A stretch of DNA of 64,000 bases from Bicyclus anynana (GCF_947172395.1 NC_069099.1:9801740-9865739); one strand, 5' to 3'; numbered from the stretch's first letter, positions 31,955 to 43,750 are shown. Made by a program: numbers and translations. The notes: generated from the sequence alone by a model not told the origin.

Positions 31955-32285
31955 GCAGAGAATGACTTTGAGTGGAGTCACGCACTTGTGAACGTTATGT
32001 GTAGGGTTAAGGGCGCCCTTGATTGTTAACCAACACTCCCCTTTTCCACTCAAGTCACTCTCCCCGACTATCCCAAGTAACCCATAAAGAATTACACAAC
32101 AAGAAATGTGGACAGCTCGAACTATACTGAAGTCGACCGCACGACGAGCGCTTTATATCACAAGTCGTTCCCGCCAGCCAGGTACCCCTCTCTAACTTCC
32201 CACTCTTTACGGAAACAAGTCGCGACATCGCCACCTGACATCATATCCCTCTCAGACTACTAATTTCCTATAATATTAATATTCT
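31955..32285 (-). repeat. LTR- or promoter-like repeat, copy 2, with internal inverted repeats
   Basis: On the complement, 32285-32100 matches the repeat at 22078-22330, including gtttccgtaaagagt, gcgggaacgactt, gtgatataaa and gacttcagtata. Its left part (31955-32066) holds an imperfect inverted pair (agaatgactttgagtggag and ccactcaagtcactctcc) around the 12-base palindrome aagggcgccctt. Confidence 0.5.
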
Positions 32286-32289
32286 AAAG

Positions 32290-32638
32290 CTGCCTACAAA
32301 CTAATTATATCCTATTAAGATAAGATTCATAGACTTTGTGGGAGAGATTCCCCCCTGGGAGTATGTAATTAGACTGTGGGTATAACATAGGTGCTGGTGA
32401 GAATAGTATACGAATATTTCCTCTAGGGCTTCTATCACCGAATTGAAACAAACAAACCTAACCTATCTTCCGATGATGTTCATTCACCCAGCTGCTGGAG
32501 ACCAGTTTCCACGCCAACGCGCCGATTACGGCCGCGGTCTTTTGACTCGTTACTGTCAAATTAGTCTATCACAAATAGGACAATTTGATTTATTTTAAAT
32601 GATGACGAAACTCACTTGAAATGTTGTTGTTTTTGTGA
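32290..32638. other. No gene seen
   Basis: Mixed composition, nothing recognised. Confidence 0.45.
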
Positions 32639-32639
32639 A

Positions 32640-32683
32640 AAAATGAATTCTTCGCGAACATAGTCGCGGGCGTCCGCTAGTTG
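32640..32683 (-). repeat. R1 head fragment
   Basis: cgcgaacatagtcgcgggcg followed by tccgctag. Confidence 0.75.
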
Positions 32684-33009
32684 ATTAAAAAAGAACAGAC
32701 GCTTAATTAATAAAATGGCACGTTTGGGGTATAACGTCATTAATTATATCAGGAGCGATACCACACGCCGGGTACGCCTGAAAGCATCCTCGATCCCCGT
32801 ATTTTGGGCGAAAAATGTATTTTAAATTATGAAATGTTTCATCACACTATCAGTCTGATTTAAAATTTGTTGCCAAGTTTACGATTTACATTTGAAGAGT
32901 GCATTCACTGTATATTTAAGACGTTAAATTATTGTAGAGTTGTGATTATGCTATTATGCTAGAACTTATTTTAGTTACGAGTTTTAAAACATTGTACGTA
33001 TACATTGGT

Positions 33010-33092
33010 AGACAGCCGTGTGCTGCAGTGGGTAGTGACCCTGCCTTCTGCGTCCACTGCCGTGAGTTCGTTTCCTACTACTCGAAAATATT
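33010..33092 (+). mobile_element. SINE-B head fragment
   Basis: gacagccgtgtgctgcagtg followed by ggtagtgaccctgccttc and a degenerate B box (gagttcgtttcc). It is cut after ctcgaaaatatt. Confidence 0.7.
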
Positions 33093-33100
33093 GAATACTA

Positions 33101-33660
33101 GCTGATCTTCGCTTTGACTAATATGTGCTTCTTCCCTACTACCCCTACCCTACCCTGTACCGATTTTCAGCTACCTTGAAAACTACGAAAAGTCCCATAT
33201 AAAATTTCACCTTTTAAAAGATAGGGGAAGATTTCAAAAAAAAAATATGCACGGTTTGTTTTTTAGTCACAAATAGTCTGCATACCAATTTTTAACTCTA
33301 CCTTGAAAATTGGGGAATGTTCCATAGAAATTTCCACACCCCCCATTTTAGGGAAAGAAAGAAACTGAAAGTAGCCTATTTCACTCTCCATCCTTTCCAA
33401 TATCTCCTCTTTAAAAATTACGTCAATTCGTTGCTCTGTTTTGCTGTGAAACTGAAAGACATTCGGTTATTCTTCACCACTTTCACCCCCCCACAACTTT
33501 TAAACGGCTCAACCGATTTTCAATAAACATGTCTAAGAACACTTACACATAAATCACCTTTATTACAAAAAAACTTATTTGAAATAACTTCATCCGTTTG
33601 AAAGCTACGGTGCCACAGACAGACATACCCCTTTTTTGTGTTGGGGCTTAAAAAGGGTAC
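33101..33660 (+). repeat. Dispersed repeat ending cttttttgtgttggggctta
   Basis: An R1-like head with a short CCCTA stretch (about 33133-33160) passes into cttgaaaattggggaatgtt, acaacttttaaacggctcaa, gtgccacagacagac and the end block. A relative with the same last 200 bp lies at 36345-36560. Confidence 0.6.
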
Positions 33661-33904
33661 GTACAGTTTCGAACCACCTATTTTACGAAATATTAATTAC
33701 AGCAGTGGATAGCAAAGATCCCGCGAGATTCCAGACTGACCCTTTAATTGTTTTATGGTCATATGATACTTTTGCCGCAGTTTAGTTAACACGTTCCGGT
33801 ATAATTAAAATGATATTTGGAAGAAATTTTGTGGGCTCGTAATTAATTATTATCCAATTAAAGATTGTATAGATTCAATTCATTGTATAGATTCAATTTG
33901 TATA

Positions 33905-34045
33905 GATTCGCAGTTTAGATCCTGTTTCTGTGGGAATATGGTGATAAAGTGAAGCCTAATAGAACTCACAAATAACGTGACTTTCTATTAGTAAAAGTTT
34001 TTTTTTAAAAACAGTTTAGTAGAGGCAGATATTAATCCTCATGAG
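33905..34045 (+). repeat. R2 fragment
   Basis: gtgggaatatggtgataaag, cacaaataacgtgactttct and acagtttagtagaggcag. Confidence 0.65.
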
Positions 34046-34049
34046 CTCA

Positions 34050-34860
34050 CAAAATTTACCTGTTTATGGTATATCAATAGATTTCAATATAACATCAAAT
34101 ATAACTATTAATACATTTACTAAGTAATCGTTCTATTTAAATTATGATTGGAATTTGTTCTATGGATTACATAATAATAATCCCTGGACCTCATTGTCCC
34201 TAGGTGAACCAGCTAACCACGGAACAAATGAGGCAGTCATATTACATAATACGTATCCAGGATTACATAATAGGAGTATATTAACAGCCTATAACAACGG
34301 CCTATTTCAGAATCAGAATCTAATAAAGAAGGAGGTTCTTTATTAGGAGAGAGGATATTATGGATCTTCAATGGCGAGCACAAGTATTTTAACTAGGTTG
34401 TGCAAAATAGAAAATTCCTCCTACAATACAGGTGTGTAATGAATACCCATTATTGTGGGAAACTGACAAGATTCCACATCCCTTAACTTCGTTAAGTCCT
34501 AGTATTGACATTGACTGAGTCTGTAGAACTAATGCTAGCTGCAGGTATTTGGATAGGCATCTCCCCTTTCAATTTAGCGCATCAGAGAGTGCGGTGAGTT
34601 CGTTATCAAACGACGACCTTCGCCTTTGTAACTAAGGTATTCTATAACTGAAACGCCTAAGCTTAGGAAATTCAATAACGTTGATAGTGCTACATGAAAC
34701 GACCCAAGAGCAGACAATTAAGCCAACGTTAAAATCTTGGCTGTAACATGCGCTACATTAAAAGTAATAGGCGGAATTAAAATCTGCGGTTACATTCAGT
34801 AGGTTGATACACTTGTGTGAATAAGTTTTAAGCGGAATGCACATTATAAACGAGTATACT
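34050..34860. other. No gene recognised
   Basis: Less AT-rich than its surroundings. A short + strand ORF (34155-34346) has no recognisable domain. No repeat family known to me matches, so this could be unique sequence. Confidence 0.4.
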
Positions 34861-34866
34861 CGTATG

Positions 34867-35037
34867 TATAATTTATTTTTCTATCATCCGCAAAAAGCCG
34901 AAGAACCAATGCGACAACGTCAGCCAGGTCCGACAAAATACTCTACGTACGTTTCACCCCGAAACTGGAGCATCCTCAGGAGATATTGACTCTATAACGT
35001 GTAATTGCAAAACTTTGCAATTGCACGTTGTAGAGTC
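34867..35037. mobile_element. Half copy of a foldback element, ending in a 24-bp hairpin
   Basis: It matches one arm of the foldback at 59510-59759 (caaaaagccgaagaaccaat, caggtccgacaaaatactct, gtacgtttcaccccgaaact). The end, 34988-35037, is a hairpin with 24-nt arms, two mismatches and a 2-nt loop. Confidence 0.8.
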
Positions 35038-35099
35038 TTCCGCAAAGTAACGCCTGCTTCTATCCAGTATGTAGGTATATTTTTGAATAACAAAACTAA

Positions 35100-35570
35100 A
35101 CGATACGATGTTTTTACCCGACGGAAAGGAGGGTGATGTTTTCTCGCGTATCTTGTATATAATTTTCTATTATTCTTTATTACTCATGTCTTTATAACCG
35201 CTGAACTGATTTACATAATAATGATATCGTTAATTTTTTTTTATAAATTTTTAATAATGTTTTGTATTTTATTATACTTATATTGTTAAAAATTTAAAAA
35301 AAAAGAAGTAATAAATAAATGAGAGAGAGAAGTAATATCGTTACATTAATTTTAATAAGTGTTCTTAGATAGATGAAGTTAAAAAAAAACCAACGCGACG
35401 AGTGAGACGCGAGGTGAAAAAAAAAATATTTTCAATTTGGGTTTGGTCTCATCAAGAGGATTTCAAAATGGTATATCATGGCCATATTAAAAAAAACCTA
35501 CAAATGAAAAACTAATATACGCGTAGGGATGACTAGCTGCAAGCAGGTTAGGCAGTCGGGTTTTTGTATT
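35100..35570. repeat. Dispersed repeat with gacgagtgagacgcgaggtg block
   Basis: A run of A/T tracts, then gacgagtgagacgcgaggtg, tttgggtttggtctcatcaa, aatggtatatcatggccat and ctagctgcaagcaggtta. I recognise it as a repeated lepidopteran sequence with no assigned superfamily. Confidence 0.45.
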
Positions 35571-35574
35571 TTTT

Positions 35575-36120
35575 TAATTATTGACTTGATCTTATTTTTT
35601 GATAAGTATTCGCTGACGTTGATCGTTTGTGATTCGCACTGCATATGGAATACCTAACCCTCTAGTTTTCTTTTCTTTCCTCTAAACGAATATCTTCAAG
35701 TCAAAAGTGAATGAGCTATTCCAGGTAAGAGCAATGCACCGAAGGCTGCATTTTTCCTTACCATTAGATTTCATGCAGTCATGTGTAATATCATAATAAT
35801 AATGCTCTGAAACTACCAAAATGAAATTAAAAATGTTTTTTGGCCTAATACTGTTTGAGTAGTCTAATATCAAAGCCAGCGAGATAGTAATACTCAGAAT
35901 ATCTACTACTAGATATTAGGTAGGTGTACCAAGAGTACAGGGTATCGAATTGGGAATGATCGAATCGAAACGGAGTTAATTAGATGAATCTGTGTTTGTG
36001 GTTCAACGTCAGGCTTAAACAAGGTTGTGCTGTATACGTATTTAGACCGTCAAAGTTAAATTAAAATTTGCGGCTTTACGAGTTCATTTTAAAACTAAAT
36101 AATTACAAATTCTTATTATT
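35575..36120. other. No gene seen
   Basis: Nothing recognised. Confidence 0.45.
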
Positions 36121-36125
36121 CTATA

Positions 36126-36212
36126 CTAATATTATAAAGAGGTAAAGTTTGTGGTTTTGTAGGAGGTAAACTCTGGATCTACTAAACCGATTTTTAAAAT
36201 TATTGTACCACC
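36126..36212 (-). repeat. R2-type fragment
   Basis: ctaatattataaagaggtaa and ggatctactaaaccgatttt are the complement of the R2 end. It is interrupted by the RTE piece at 36213. Confidence 0.6.
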
Positions 36213-36341
36213 AGGTGGACTGACGACATCAAGCGAGTCGCAGGGATGCAGTATCAGTATCGTGATGTTTGGAAGTCCCTACAAAAGGCCCATGTCCTGC
36301 AGTGGACGTCCATCGGCTGACATGATGATGATGATGATGAA
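36213..36341 (+). pseudogene. 5'-truncated RTE-like copy
   Basis: The sequence encodes WTDDIKRVAG and DVWKSLQKAHVLQWTSIG, then a GAT tail. It sits between R2-type sequence and a different repeat. A short candidate duplication attgt(a/t)c flanks it. Confidence 0.85.
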
Positions 36342-36344
36342 TTG

Positions 36345-36560
36345 TTCATTCCCACTTTCATCCCCCACAACTTTTAAACGGCTCATCCGATTTTCATAAA
36401 ATATATCCAAGAATACGTCATGTTTAATATAAAAAAAAACAAAATTTAAATCGCTTCATCCGTTCGGGAGCTATGATGGTGCCACTGACAGACTGTCAGA
36501 CAGACAGAGAGAGACACGTCAAACGTATAACACCCCTCTTTTTGCGTTGGGGTTAAAAAT
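36345..36560 (+). repeat. Dispersed repeat, relative of 33101-33660
   Basis: It has acaacttttaaacggctcat, gctatgatggtgccactgac with a CAGA/GA tract, and tttttgcgttggggtta. Confidence 0.65.
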
Positions 36561-36699
36561 TTACCTAAAAGTGCACAAATGCACAAAATGTTCGCTCATT
36601 ACTAATATGCGCTTGTGCAAATTTTGATAAGTAAGTAACAAAATGGGTAAATTTTCCGATACATTGCTCCCGAGGGTGAAGGTTGCCTAACGTATTTAC

Positions 36700-37125
36700 A
36701 TTCGCTCGTAAAACGCACGTGATACACGGCCACTTCGGCGCTATTACAGCAAAGGTTCTACCGTAAGTGTCAACACACACGGGCCACACACGACAGCTAC
36801 AAACGCCGCTACAATTAAAAGAAGGGTCCACAAAAGTAGCTGAAGCGCGCGACAACCACTTGTGGCCGGTGGTCAATACTTGCGGTCGAAGGCTGCTATT
36901 TTTTTAACCGATATATGCAGTATCATAATCGCGCGAGTGTGGCGGCGTTTAGTGGCCGGTGCGGGCCACAAGAAGCGAGCAACGACGATTGTAGCAAGTG
37001 GCGGCCTCTATATAAAAAGTAAAGAGGCCGCCACGGAGTCTATATAAAATGTATGAAAACTACAGGAAATATGCCGGTAGCGGCGTTTTGTGGTTGTGGG
37101 CGGTTGCCCGTGTGCGGGAGCCCTA
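36700..37125. mobile_element. GC-rich MITE-like element with palindromes
   Basis: The left part (cacacgggccacacac, then cagctacaaacgccgctac) and the complement of the right end (agggctcccgcacacgggca, acaaaacgccgctac) form degenerate terminal inverted repeats. Inside, gtggcggcctct at 36998-37009 and its exact complement at 37023-37034 flank a 13-nt TATA-containing loop. It is non-coding and hAT-like only by appearance. Confidence 0.5.
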
Positions 37126-37283
37126 AGTAATAAGCGCACAAACAAAATTTTCAATAAGTATTACTTAGGTAGCTTGTTGAACTTAGTATTGTACCTACCA
37201 AGGAACCAAGTATACATGAGTCCTTTTAATATGTAGAATTCTTATTTACACAATTCATGTATGTCATGCTATTAATTTTTTTA

Positions 37284-37686
37284 ATCAATGACGAGTTAGC
37301 CGTTGATTGTAATTTCATCTGATGTTACGTGACGATGTCTAAAATAAGCGTGCTTACTTAGTAGGTACTTCTTGAAAGAGTTACAAGTTTCGGATAATTT
37401 TAAAACCTTAAGAAGCTACCTATCCTTCTCCTACTTCCTAAATATCCAATATGCTGTCTCCTATATCTAACCCCTATCGCTGCCTAACGCCAACGATAAA
37501 TGGCTTAGCAGTACGTCTTTGTCGGTAGGATGGTAGCTAACCACGGCCGGTGCCTACTACGGCCGATGTCTACCACTAGACCAGACCTGAGCCAATTTCT
37601 GAGCCAATCATAAGCTAACCCAAGCTGGGAATCGAACCCAGGATCTCTGTTGAGAACCACTACCATCTGCGCTAGAGAACTTGTCG
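37284..37686 (-). mobile_element. Diverged SINE-C variant
   Basis: The tail side is cgagttagccgttgattg. The centre is atggcttagcagtacgtctt and ccacggccggtgcctactac. The B box complement is gggaatcgaacccagg, with a changed head (gaaccactaccatctgcgct). It contains an unrelated segment around 37380-37490. Confidence 0.65.
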
Positions 37687-37699
37687 AACCCAACCCAAC

Positions 37700-38480
37700 C
37701 CACAGCCGGCAGAGTGGTAACTAGCTACGACCGCAAATCCTAAACTGACTAACTTACTAACTAACTTGAATTATGAATCACTGAGTTCTTTCACAACGAC
37801 GTTAAGACACGAATTTTAGTTAGACTTGTATAAAATTATAACCCTAATTCTAGACCCGCTGTGCAAAGCAAACAAATTGTTTTCGCAAAGCAGCTGCGAA
37901 TGGAAAACCATAAAGAGTGTTTGTTGTACCCAAGTTAATCCGGATAATGGATAAGCGGCAAATGTTGTCACTCATCCGGTCCGGGCAAATCTCACCCGGT
38001 CATAAAAGAGGCAAATAAAAATGTTTGTGGATTAAAAAGGGTCTGAACGTGTATAATGGCTTTTGTAATTTCAGATTGTAATAAATGCGACATATTAAAC
38101 GTTTAAGTTAATATACTCCGAACATTGTCATTCATATCTAAAGATGACCAAAATTACAGACTATTATCTAAAGATAAACACCTTCTATGTGGAGAAAAGA
38201 AACTCCACAAAGAAAGCACGAATTTTTTATGTTGTTGAGGTTTCGTTATTTTAAATACACTAGCATCTATTTGAAAACATTACAAAACACTAAACAAATA
38301 AACCTTGACAAACATACCACATATAACTTTGTACTTAAAACTCACGATTTTTTTATACTAAAGATAAGCCACAAAACCGCATAATTGTCATATTGTGGAG
38401 GTGTGTGTGAGGCCAATTGTGCATAATTGTCTTACTTTCATTTAGTCACTTAACAACGAAAGTTATTCAAACATATCGTC
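37700..38480. other. No gene seen
   Basis: Nothing recognised. Confidence 0.45.
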
Positions 38481-38715
38481 GTTCGTTATCAATCCATATT
38501 TGGCTCACTGCTGAGCTCGAGTCTCCTCTCAGAATGAGAGGGGTTAGGCCAATAGTCCACCACGCTGGCCCAATGCGGATTGGCAGACACACGCAGAGAA
38601 TTAAGAAAATTCTCTGTTATGCAGGTTTCCTCACGATGTTTTCCTTCACCTTTTGAGACACGTGATATTTAATTTCTTAAAATGCACTCAACTGAAAAGT
38701 TGGAGGTGCATGCCC
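38481..38715 (-). mobile_element. SINE-A, head-truncated
   Basis: Well preserved from ccatatttggctcactgctg to ggaggtgcatgccc, then cut before the B box. Confidence 0.9.
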
Positions 38716-38719
38716 ATGT

Positions 38720-39100
38720 ATATAAAGTATAAAATAATCAGTGCTTTAAACTAGTTATAGTTTTTTCTTTGACACAGTCTTCTTACTTTAAATATTTTAT
38801 CGCTTAATGAATGCAGTTAAAAACTTTGCAAATTTATGGAATAAATCTTGAAATTAAGTATTATATACAATACGCAAATAAAGTTGTTAATCACTTAACG
38901 TATAAGCGCTTGGATAAATATACTTTCAAACTGTTGCAAAGAAACTTTGTTTAATTGAGCGTTTAGTAGTTAATTAATTACGCTAAGAATAACTTATGCT
39001 TGTAAGAAGATTATAATGAATTTCTTTAAGCTAAAGGATTTATTTTGTAAAATGATTTCTCATTTTTAATTATATTTAGTGAATTAAACTAAATTTACAG
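38720..39100. other. No gene seen; AT-rich
   Basis: Nothing recognised. Confidence 0.5.
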
Positions 39101-39103
39101 TTA

Positions 39104-39905
39104 TTAACCGACTTCAAAAAGGAGGAGGTTCTCAATTCGGTCGGTTTTTTTTTATGTATGTACACCGATAACTCAAAGACGCCTGGACCGATTTCAAAAA
39201 TTCTTTTTTGTCCATGGTTTTTGTTCGAAACGGTATAGTCCCCATTTGGTCCCATTGCTATCATGTCAAGATCTGATGATGGAATCTTGGAGAAATAAAG
39301 GAGAACTTTCGAAAATTATATGGGTGTCTAGTGTGTTCGTAAACTTTTCCATTTGGTACTTTAAAGCACTACAATTTCATGAAGGTTTAAAATCAAACTG
39401 ATGAAGCCATAAAACAGACGAGGGAACTCCTCGGCGATTTACAGCAGCTACCTTGTGTTTGGGCTTGATTAATTTGTATTAATGAGAACTTTCCACATAG
39501 ATAGGTTGTGACTGTCATTTAGGGGTTTGGTGATGAAGATCAAGGACAATTAAGGGAACTCCTTAACGGTTTACAGTAAGTAAGTACCTTGTGTTTGGCC
39601 TTGATTAATTGGTATTGCTGAGAACTTTCTACCTAGATGAGTTGTGTCTGTTATTAGGGGTCTGATGATGAAGACCAAGGTCAATTAAGGGAACCCCTTA
39701 ACGGTTTACGGTAGCTACCATGTGCTTGGGCTTGATTAATTTGTATTGCTGAGAATTTTGTACCAAGATGGGTTGTGACTGTCATTAGGGGTCTGATGTA
39801 TTCGTTTGAAATGAAATTTTACACAAAAAATGGAAAAATAATAAAAATTTTAATAAAAAAAATACAACCGACTTCAAAACCTAAAAACGTACCCACTAAA
39901 CTAAA
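39104..39905. repeat. accgacttc-bounded repeat with three internal 133-bp tandem units
   Basis: It opens accgacttcaaaaaggagga, has a tcggtcggtttttttt turn, and closes with acaaccgacttcaaaaccta, a common lepidopteran repeat. Inside, the units start near 39422, 39554 and 39689 (spacings 132 and 135), each with gggaactcc, cggtttaca, ttgggcttgattaat and ggttgtgactgtcatt-like blocks. Confidence 0.75.
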
Positions 39906-39993
39906 AAGCGAAAAATAACATCATAATATGTTCTACCTGCTGATTAGTATGAAGGCGGTGCTAAGCCGGTGTTGTCTTAATTAAAGCAATTAA

Positions 39994-40225
39994 AGTAGGA
40001 TGAAAATTCAAACCCTTTTCGGTTTCTCCCCGACATCGTAACAGAATGTAAATCGCTTGGCTGTACGTCTTCGCCGGTAGGGTGGTAACTACCCACGGCC
40101 GACGCTTCCCACCAGCCAGACCTCGACCAATTAAGAAAACCTCAATCAGTCCAACCGGGGATCGAACCCAGGACCTCCTCCTCTTTTAAATCCACCGCGC
40201 ATACCAGTAGGCCACGGAGGCCGTA
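39994..40225 (-). mobile_element. SINE-C with head
   Basis: gtaggatgaaaattcaaacc, tcgcttggctgtacgtcttc, B box complement ggggatcgaacccagg, head complement gccacggaggccgt. The 3' tail is missing. Confidence 0.88.
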
Positions 40226-40694
40226 AAATTTTTTTACCGGAAAATTATACTAAAACTATTCACGCGAATAGTTGAACCTAATTTCAAATATAACACAGAT
40301 CAGAAGCCAGCACTATTCGAAATTAGTACTGCATTTGTCAAAAACAAAGTTGTAATACAATTGCTTAATTACCCAAACAGCGAGCAAATGTAACTTAATT
40401 CGAAGCGCACATTGTTAATACAATCGCACACATGAACACGCTCGTTAATCACAAACTCATACGTGTATGAATATTCAGTGATTTAGTCCTGTTGTAACTG
40501 GGAAGAAGAAAGTTTAAATTTCTTTATACTGTATATCTAACGAAAGTCGAAATGATTTTGTCTGTATGTATAAGGCTTCACCACCTAGATGTCAATGCAC
40601 AAAATTTGTTTTTGTAATTTTTTCTAAAGAAGTGATAATGTGACAAAATTTACGTTAAGACTATCCAACACTTCATCATTAACAAATCATAACC

Positions 40695-40887
40695 GTCTCA
40701 CAGTTGTTCCCGAGTCACCTCTCAGAATGAGAGGGGGTTAGGCCTTAGTCCACCACGCTGGCCAAATGCAAATAGGCAGATTTCAGTTCTCTGAACTGAA
40801 CTGAAATGCACATAACTGAAAAGTTGGAGATGCACGCCCCGGACTGAATTCGAACCCACGCCCTCCGATCGAAGGCAGAGGTCACAT
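40695..40887 (-). mobile_element. SINE-A, internally deleted
   Basis: cacctctcagaatgagaggg, ccaccacgctggccaaatg, ggagatgcacgccccgg and B box complement gaattcgaacccacg. The middle is collapsed into a short gaactgaactgaa repeat. Confidence 0.82.
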
Positions 40888-40889
40888 TA

Positions 40890-41560
40890 TTGTAGAAATG
40901 CATTTAAAATAACTATTCTGCCATATTTGATTTAGAATGGCGTCATATATGTTCGTATCGTGCATTGTCATCCAAACTTAACGTGTATACAAAATTTCAG
41001 CTCAATCGATTGAAGCTATCTACTTCAAAATTGAGTTCAAAGAATCCACCGTAACATACATATTGCAAGTTAAATAAAAGCTTTTAATAAACTACGATTT
41101 TACGAATATTACGATAATTACGATTATATTTTGGAACTCGTACAAAGTCGCAGGTTCGTAGTTGTATATTCTTTAATACCGTATTACAAAGATTTGGCGG
41201 AGCAGGAAGTTTATAACACGTTTAAAAGTACTGACATTCTGAGTTCAGAATTTGCATATCAAAGTTTCAGCCACAAAGAGGAATAAATCAGTCGTTATTT
41301 GCCTCATTTGCTATTTATTTTATTTATATCTTTGGCATATTTAAACGATGAATTTAAATCAGTTACTTATAAAATAAAAAGTGCCATTTTTTATCAAATC
41401 GTAAGCTTGTTGATTTCTCTGTATTTATGTAGTTTATTGAATATTTTTAATTTCTTTTTTTTTTCTTCGTATTGTAGGACGGCAACAGCATTCTAGAAAC
41501 GCTGCATATTTACTACTGAATATAATTATGTAGATTAACTTGGAATTGATGGGTTGATCA
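40890..41560. other. No gene seen
   Basis: A hydrophobic + strand ORF at 41299-41496 lacks any recognisable family and is AT-driven. Confidence 0.45.
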
Positions 41561-41565
41561 AACTA

Positions 41566-41786
41566 TGATCGGAGTATCTCTGCGTGATCGAATCAGAAAT
41601 GAGGAGATCCACGGAAGAACCAAAGTCATCGACACAACTGAATAAGTCGCGAAGCTGAATTGGCAATGGAAGTGGCACATAGTTTGAAGAGCCGATGGAC
41701 GTCGAGGTCCCAATGTGCTGGAATGGCGACCCCGCAAACAGTAAGCGCAGTCTTGGTCGACCCCCAATATGATGACGATGAACTTA
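41566..41786 (+). pseudogene. RTE-like C-terminal fragment
   Basis: GVSLRDRIRNEEI, KLNWQW, GWHIV-like and WNGDPA-frame sequence of the RTE tail, with stop codons and frame changes. It ends at gtcgacccccaatatgatga, so the last part of the ORF is deleted. Confidence 0.8.
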
Positions 41787-42017
41787 GAATTGTAGCCGAC
41801 ATTAGTCTTGTTCGAAGATAAATAAAAGGTGCAAAACAGTACGCTGTCACGTTTTAGTAACCTCGAACTAAGATATTGGCAGTAATTGATGTGCATCGAT
41901 CAAGATGAAGTTGTGACAAAGCTTCTGTTTCTCTCTCAGACCGTTTATATTTTCTAACAATATTATACTTATTAAAATATGATATTATTCTTTATTATTT
42001 ATCATCAAGTTTTATGA

Positions 42018-42193
42018 CCCCGTACTACAAAGCGCAGTGTTGGTCGACATCCCAGCAAGTGGACTGACGACATAAACCGAGTCGCAGGGATTTGCTGGAT
42101 ACAGGCAGCTCAGGATCGTGATGTTCGGAAGTCCCTACAAAATGCCTATGTCCTGCAGTGAACGCCTATCGGATGATATGATGATGATGAAGT
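42018..42193 (+). pseudogene. 5'-truncated RTE-like copy
   Basis: It starts within the KRSVGRPPTRW segment and runs through IKRVAG-W-Q-A to the 3' GAT tail. It overlaps the consensus covered by the copy 230 bp upstream, so it is a separate insertion. A partial duplication (aagttt) flanks it. Confidence 0.8.
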
Positions 42194-42199
42194 TTGATT

Positions 42200-43370
42200 A
42201 GGAATTAAAACTAATCTATTGTCATTTCCGTTCACTAGCGCTATAATTGAGTAAATAGTATTTACTAGATTTATTTGTATTATAGAGAGCATTTGAAAAA
42301 TTATGAAAACTCTAATATCCTTGCTTTTATTTGAAAATATTATTCATATTTTGTTATTCTTTAAAGGTGAACTAACTCTGTACTTCTGAAGCGGGAAGAC
42401 GCTTTTGCATTCCTTACTTATGCATTATCATATAAATTGCACTGCTACAGCGTAATGCAAAGCAAAAGCAGTTGCATTTTGAGTGAGACATGATTGATTG
42501 CTTCTAAACTTGTAAAAATAGCACCATTTTATAATTTTTGTTCTACAAACATTGTTCTGCTTTTGCTACGAGCTACGGAAGTGCTACGGAAATGCTACGT
42601 TATGTGCTACGACACACACACGTCTTCGTAGCGATTCTATATGATGTATTTTTATCAGACTAAAAATTATTGAAATATTTGGAAAATTATATAGTTTATG
42701 TGTTATCAGCAATACGATACGTAAAATAACACATTTAAAACAATAAAAAAGCAGCACACCTTTTTATCGCTTCACTTATTAAATGATAGATTATTACGAT
42801 CTCGAAGTCCAGTCAGCCTATTCACTAATTTGGTCTTTATTAACAAACTATTAAAACAAATATATTATCAAATCAATTGTGTTGACATGCTGGACCAGAC
42901 AGATTGACAGACTTCATTACAGTGACAAATGTCATCTGCCTACTATATGACATTCACGAAGGGTTATCAATATGCACAGAATGACATTTGTTACATAGAA
43001 TTCCAATTTCGTATATGTCAACTAGCATACTCATACGTCAAAATTAGTGAAATAGCCGGTCGAGTTTATGTCTATGTTAACATACCATACTATTTTATCA
43101 GAAAAAAATGTATACCGCATGGTCCTTTTAAAGGAAAATCTTCTGCCTATTTCATTATTATAACTGAATAAAAGCAACCAAGTGTTTTAAAAATTCTGAA
43201 AGAGAATCAACAAACAATGTTCACGAACTTTCGTGTAAAAGACCAGGCTTAGAAACAAGAGCGAGGTGACGTTGAAGAGTTTTAAAGTACGATAATTACT
43301 TGGAACACTTATTAAGTAACATTTTGTCTCGACTATTTATTACCAAAAAAACTATAATATTTTACGAAAT
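42200..43370. other. No gene seen; small repeat scraps
   Basis: A ctacg-rich stretch (about 42563-42612) with repeated gctacg units and a SINE-A-like scrap (ctggaccagacagattgaca at about 42891) are visible. The ORF at 42929-43171 has no recognisable family. Confidence 0.45.
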
Positions 43371-43375
43371 CAATC

Positions 43376-43535
43376 AACAGCCTGTATTCGTCCACTGCTG
43401 GACATAGGCCTTTCCGAGAGCGCGCCACCATTCACGATCCTCCGCCTTCCTCATCCAGCCACTTCCCACTACCTTCTTGATGTCGTCTGACCATCTAGCT
43501 GGAAGGCGTCCTACACTGCGTTTGCTAGTATAGTA
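43376..43535 (-). pseudogene. Second RTE-like family, 3'-end fragment
   Basis: aatcaacagcctgtattcgt, tgctggacataggcctttcc, gagcgcgccaccattcacga and tcttgatgtcgtctgacca. On the complement this encodes an RTE-type W-DDIK-V tail that differs from the 15-18 kb family. It lacks a GAT tail. Confidence 0.65.
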
Positions 43536-43580
43536 TTGTACGAAAGTGGACTCAATTAATAATGGTCTTCTTTCTATTTT

Positions 43581-43750
43581 TCATCATCATTAATAAGCCA
43601 TATTTGGCTGCTCACTGTTGAACATGAGTCATTTCTCAAAATGAGAGAGTTTAGGCTTAAAGCCCATCACACTGGACCAGACGGATTGACAGACTTCATT
43701 ACGATGAGAATTAAGAAAATTCTCAGGTATAAGGTTCCCTCACGATGTGG
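43581..43750 (-). mobile_element. SINE-A, diverged 3' half
   Basis: catatttggctgctcactgt, tcaaaatgagagagtttagg, ggaccagacggattgacaga and agaaaattctcaggtat. It has no head. Confidence 0.75.

Noticed and set aside
41299..41496. Hydrophobic 65-residue ORF as a membrane protein
   Set aside because: Phe/Leu/Ile content follows from T-rich sequence and there is no homology or splice context.
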